DNA of 64,000 nucleotides, taken from NCBI GenBank assembly GCA_026745465.1, contig JACYXH010000410.1, positions 1,320,001 to 1,384,000 on the forward strand, in the 5' to 3' direction. A program made the translations under genes and the position numbers. Below are positions 63,818 to 64,000 of this stretch, piece after piece. Below the pieces are notes generated by a model. The model saw only the letters and a program-made list of their open reading frames with translations, did not search any database and was not told where the DNA came from. This DNA is from Lota lota. Taxonomy: Eukaryota > Chordata > Actinopteri > Gadiformes > Lotidae. Each line of letters begins with the position of its first letter. Positions within the stretch are counted from its first letter, which is position 1.

Positions 63818-64000
63818 GCTTTCTGGTGTAAAATGAGGACACAGCATGCAACGTGTGTAGGAGTTGGTATCCTGCATTAAGTTGTGGTGTTGTTGACAAT
63901 TTTGATTGGAAGAGTTCATTACAAGATGATCATATCCAGACCCATGCGTCCATTTAGGCTTGCAGGTACACTTTCAACACATAAGGCACTTAAGGTGTAA

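Overview
The window is teleost nuclear DNA. Spliced genes have GT-AG introns, dinucleotide and mononucleotide runs are very long and frequent, and tRNA-derived SINE, LINE-tail and MITE fragments are of fish type. The density of long (CA)n tracts suggests a gadiform (cod-like) fish, but that is an inference from repeat style only. || About 39 kb (5.94-44.82 kb, minus strand) is occupied by one giant gene for which I could place 48 coding exons with matching splice phases. The modelled product is about 3,170 residues: one or two LOTUS/OST-HTH RNA-binding domains, a long helical region, a sacsin/NO VEIN-type GHKL (Hsp90-like) ATPase, another very long region, and a C-terminal NO VEIN/DUF3883 domain carrying a PD-(D/E)xK-nuclease-like residue pattern. 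An internal start at 40,616 lies downstream of a candidate non-coding exon and a cluster of interferon-response-type motifs near 41.4 kb. A stop codon, poly(A) signals and a possible second start near 29.0-29.6 kb leave open a two-gene or two-isoform model. || The 5' end of this gene lies in a large inverted repeat: arms 44,648-44,923 and 45,872-46,141, each holding a copy of the first LOTUS coding exon, each copy broken by a different one-base indel. The spacer holds an E-box plus a full CRE, a plausible bidirectional promoter. To the right on the plus strand are a complete cytosolic sulfotransferase gene (46.8-50.6 kb, 287 aa) and POLR3D/RPC4 (51.3-55.2 kb, 411 aa). TFAM lies on the minus strand (57.3-60.0 kb, 300 aa), convergent with POLR3D. 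|| The left 5.3 kb holds a 40-bp minisatellite, degenerate CCCTAA-type repeats, microsatellites and CCAAT-rich patches but no gene I can support. The right 4 kb is AT-rich and geneless, with a CTCF-like site and long C and CT runs. || A recurring theme inside the giant gene is that tandem arrays sit exactly on splice sites. A 39-bp array repeats a 5' splice site about 14 times in open frame. 39-bp and 45-bp arrays abut acceptors, a donor boundary is triplicated, CA tracts start at donors, and CT or TG tracts run into acceptors.
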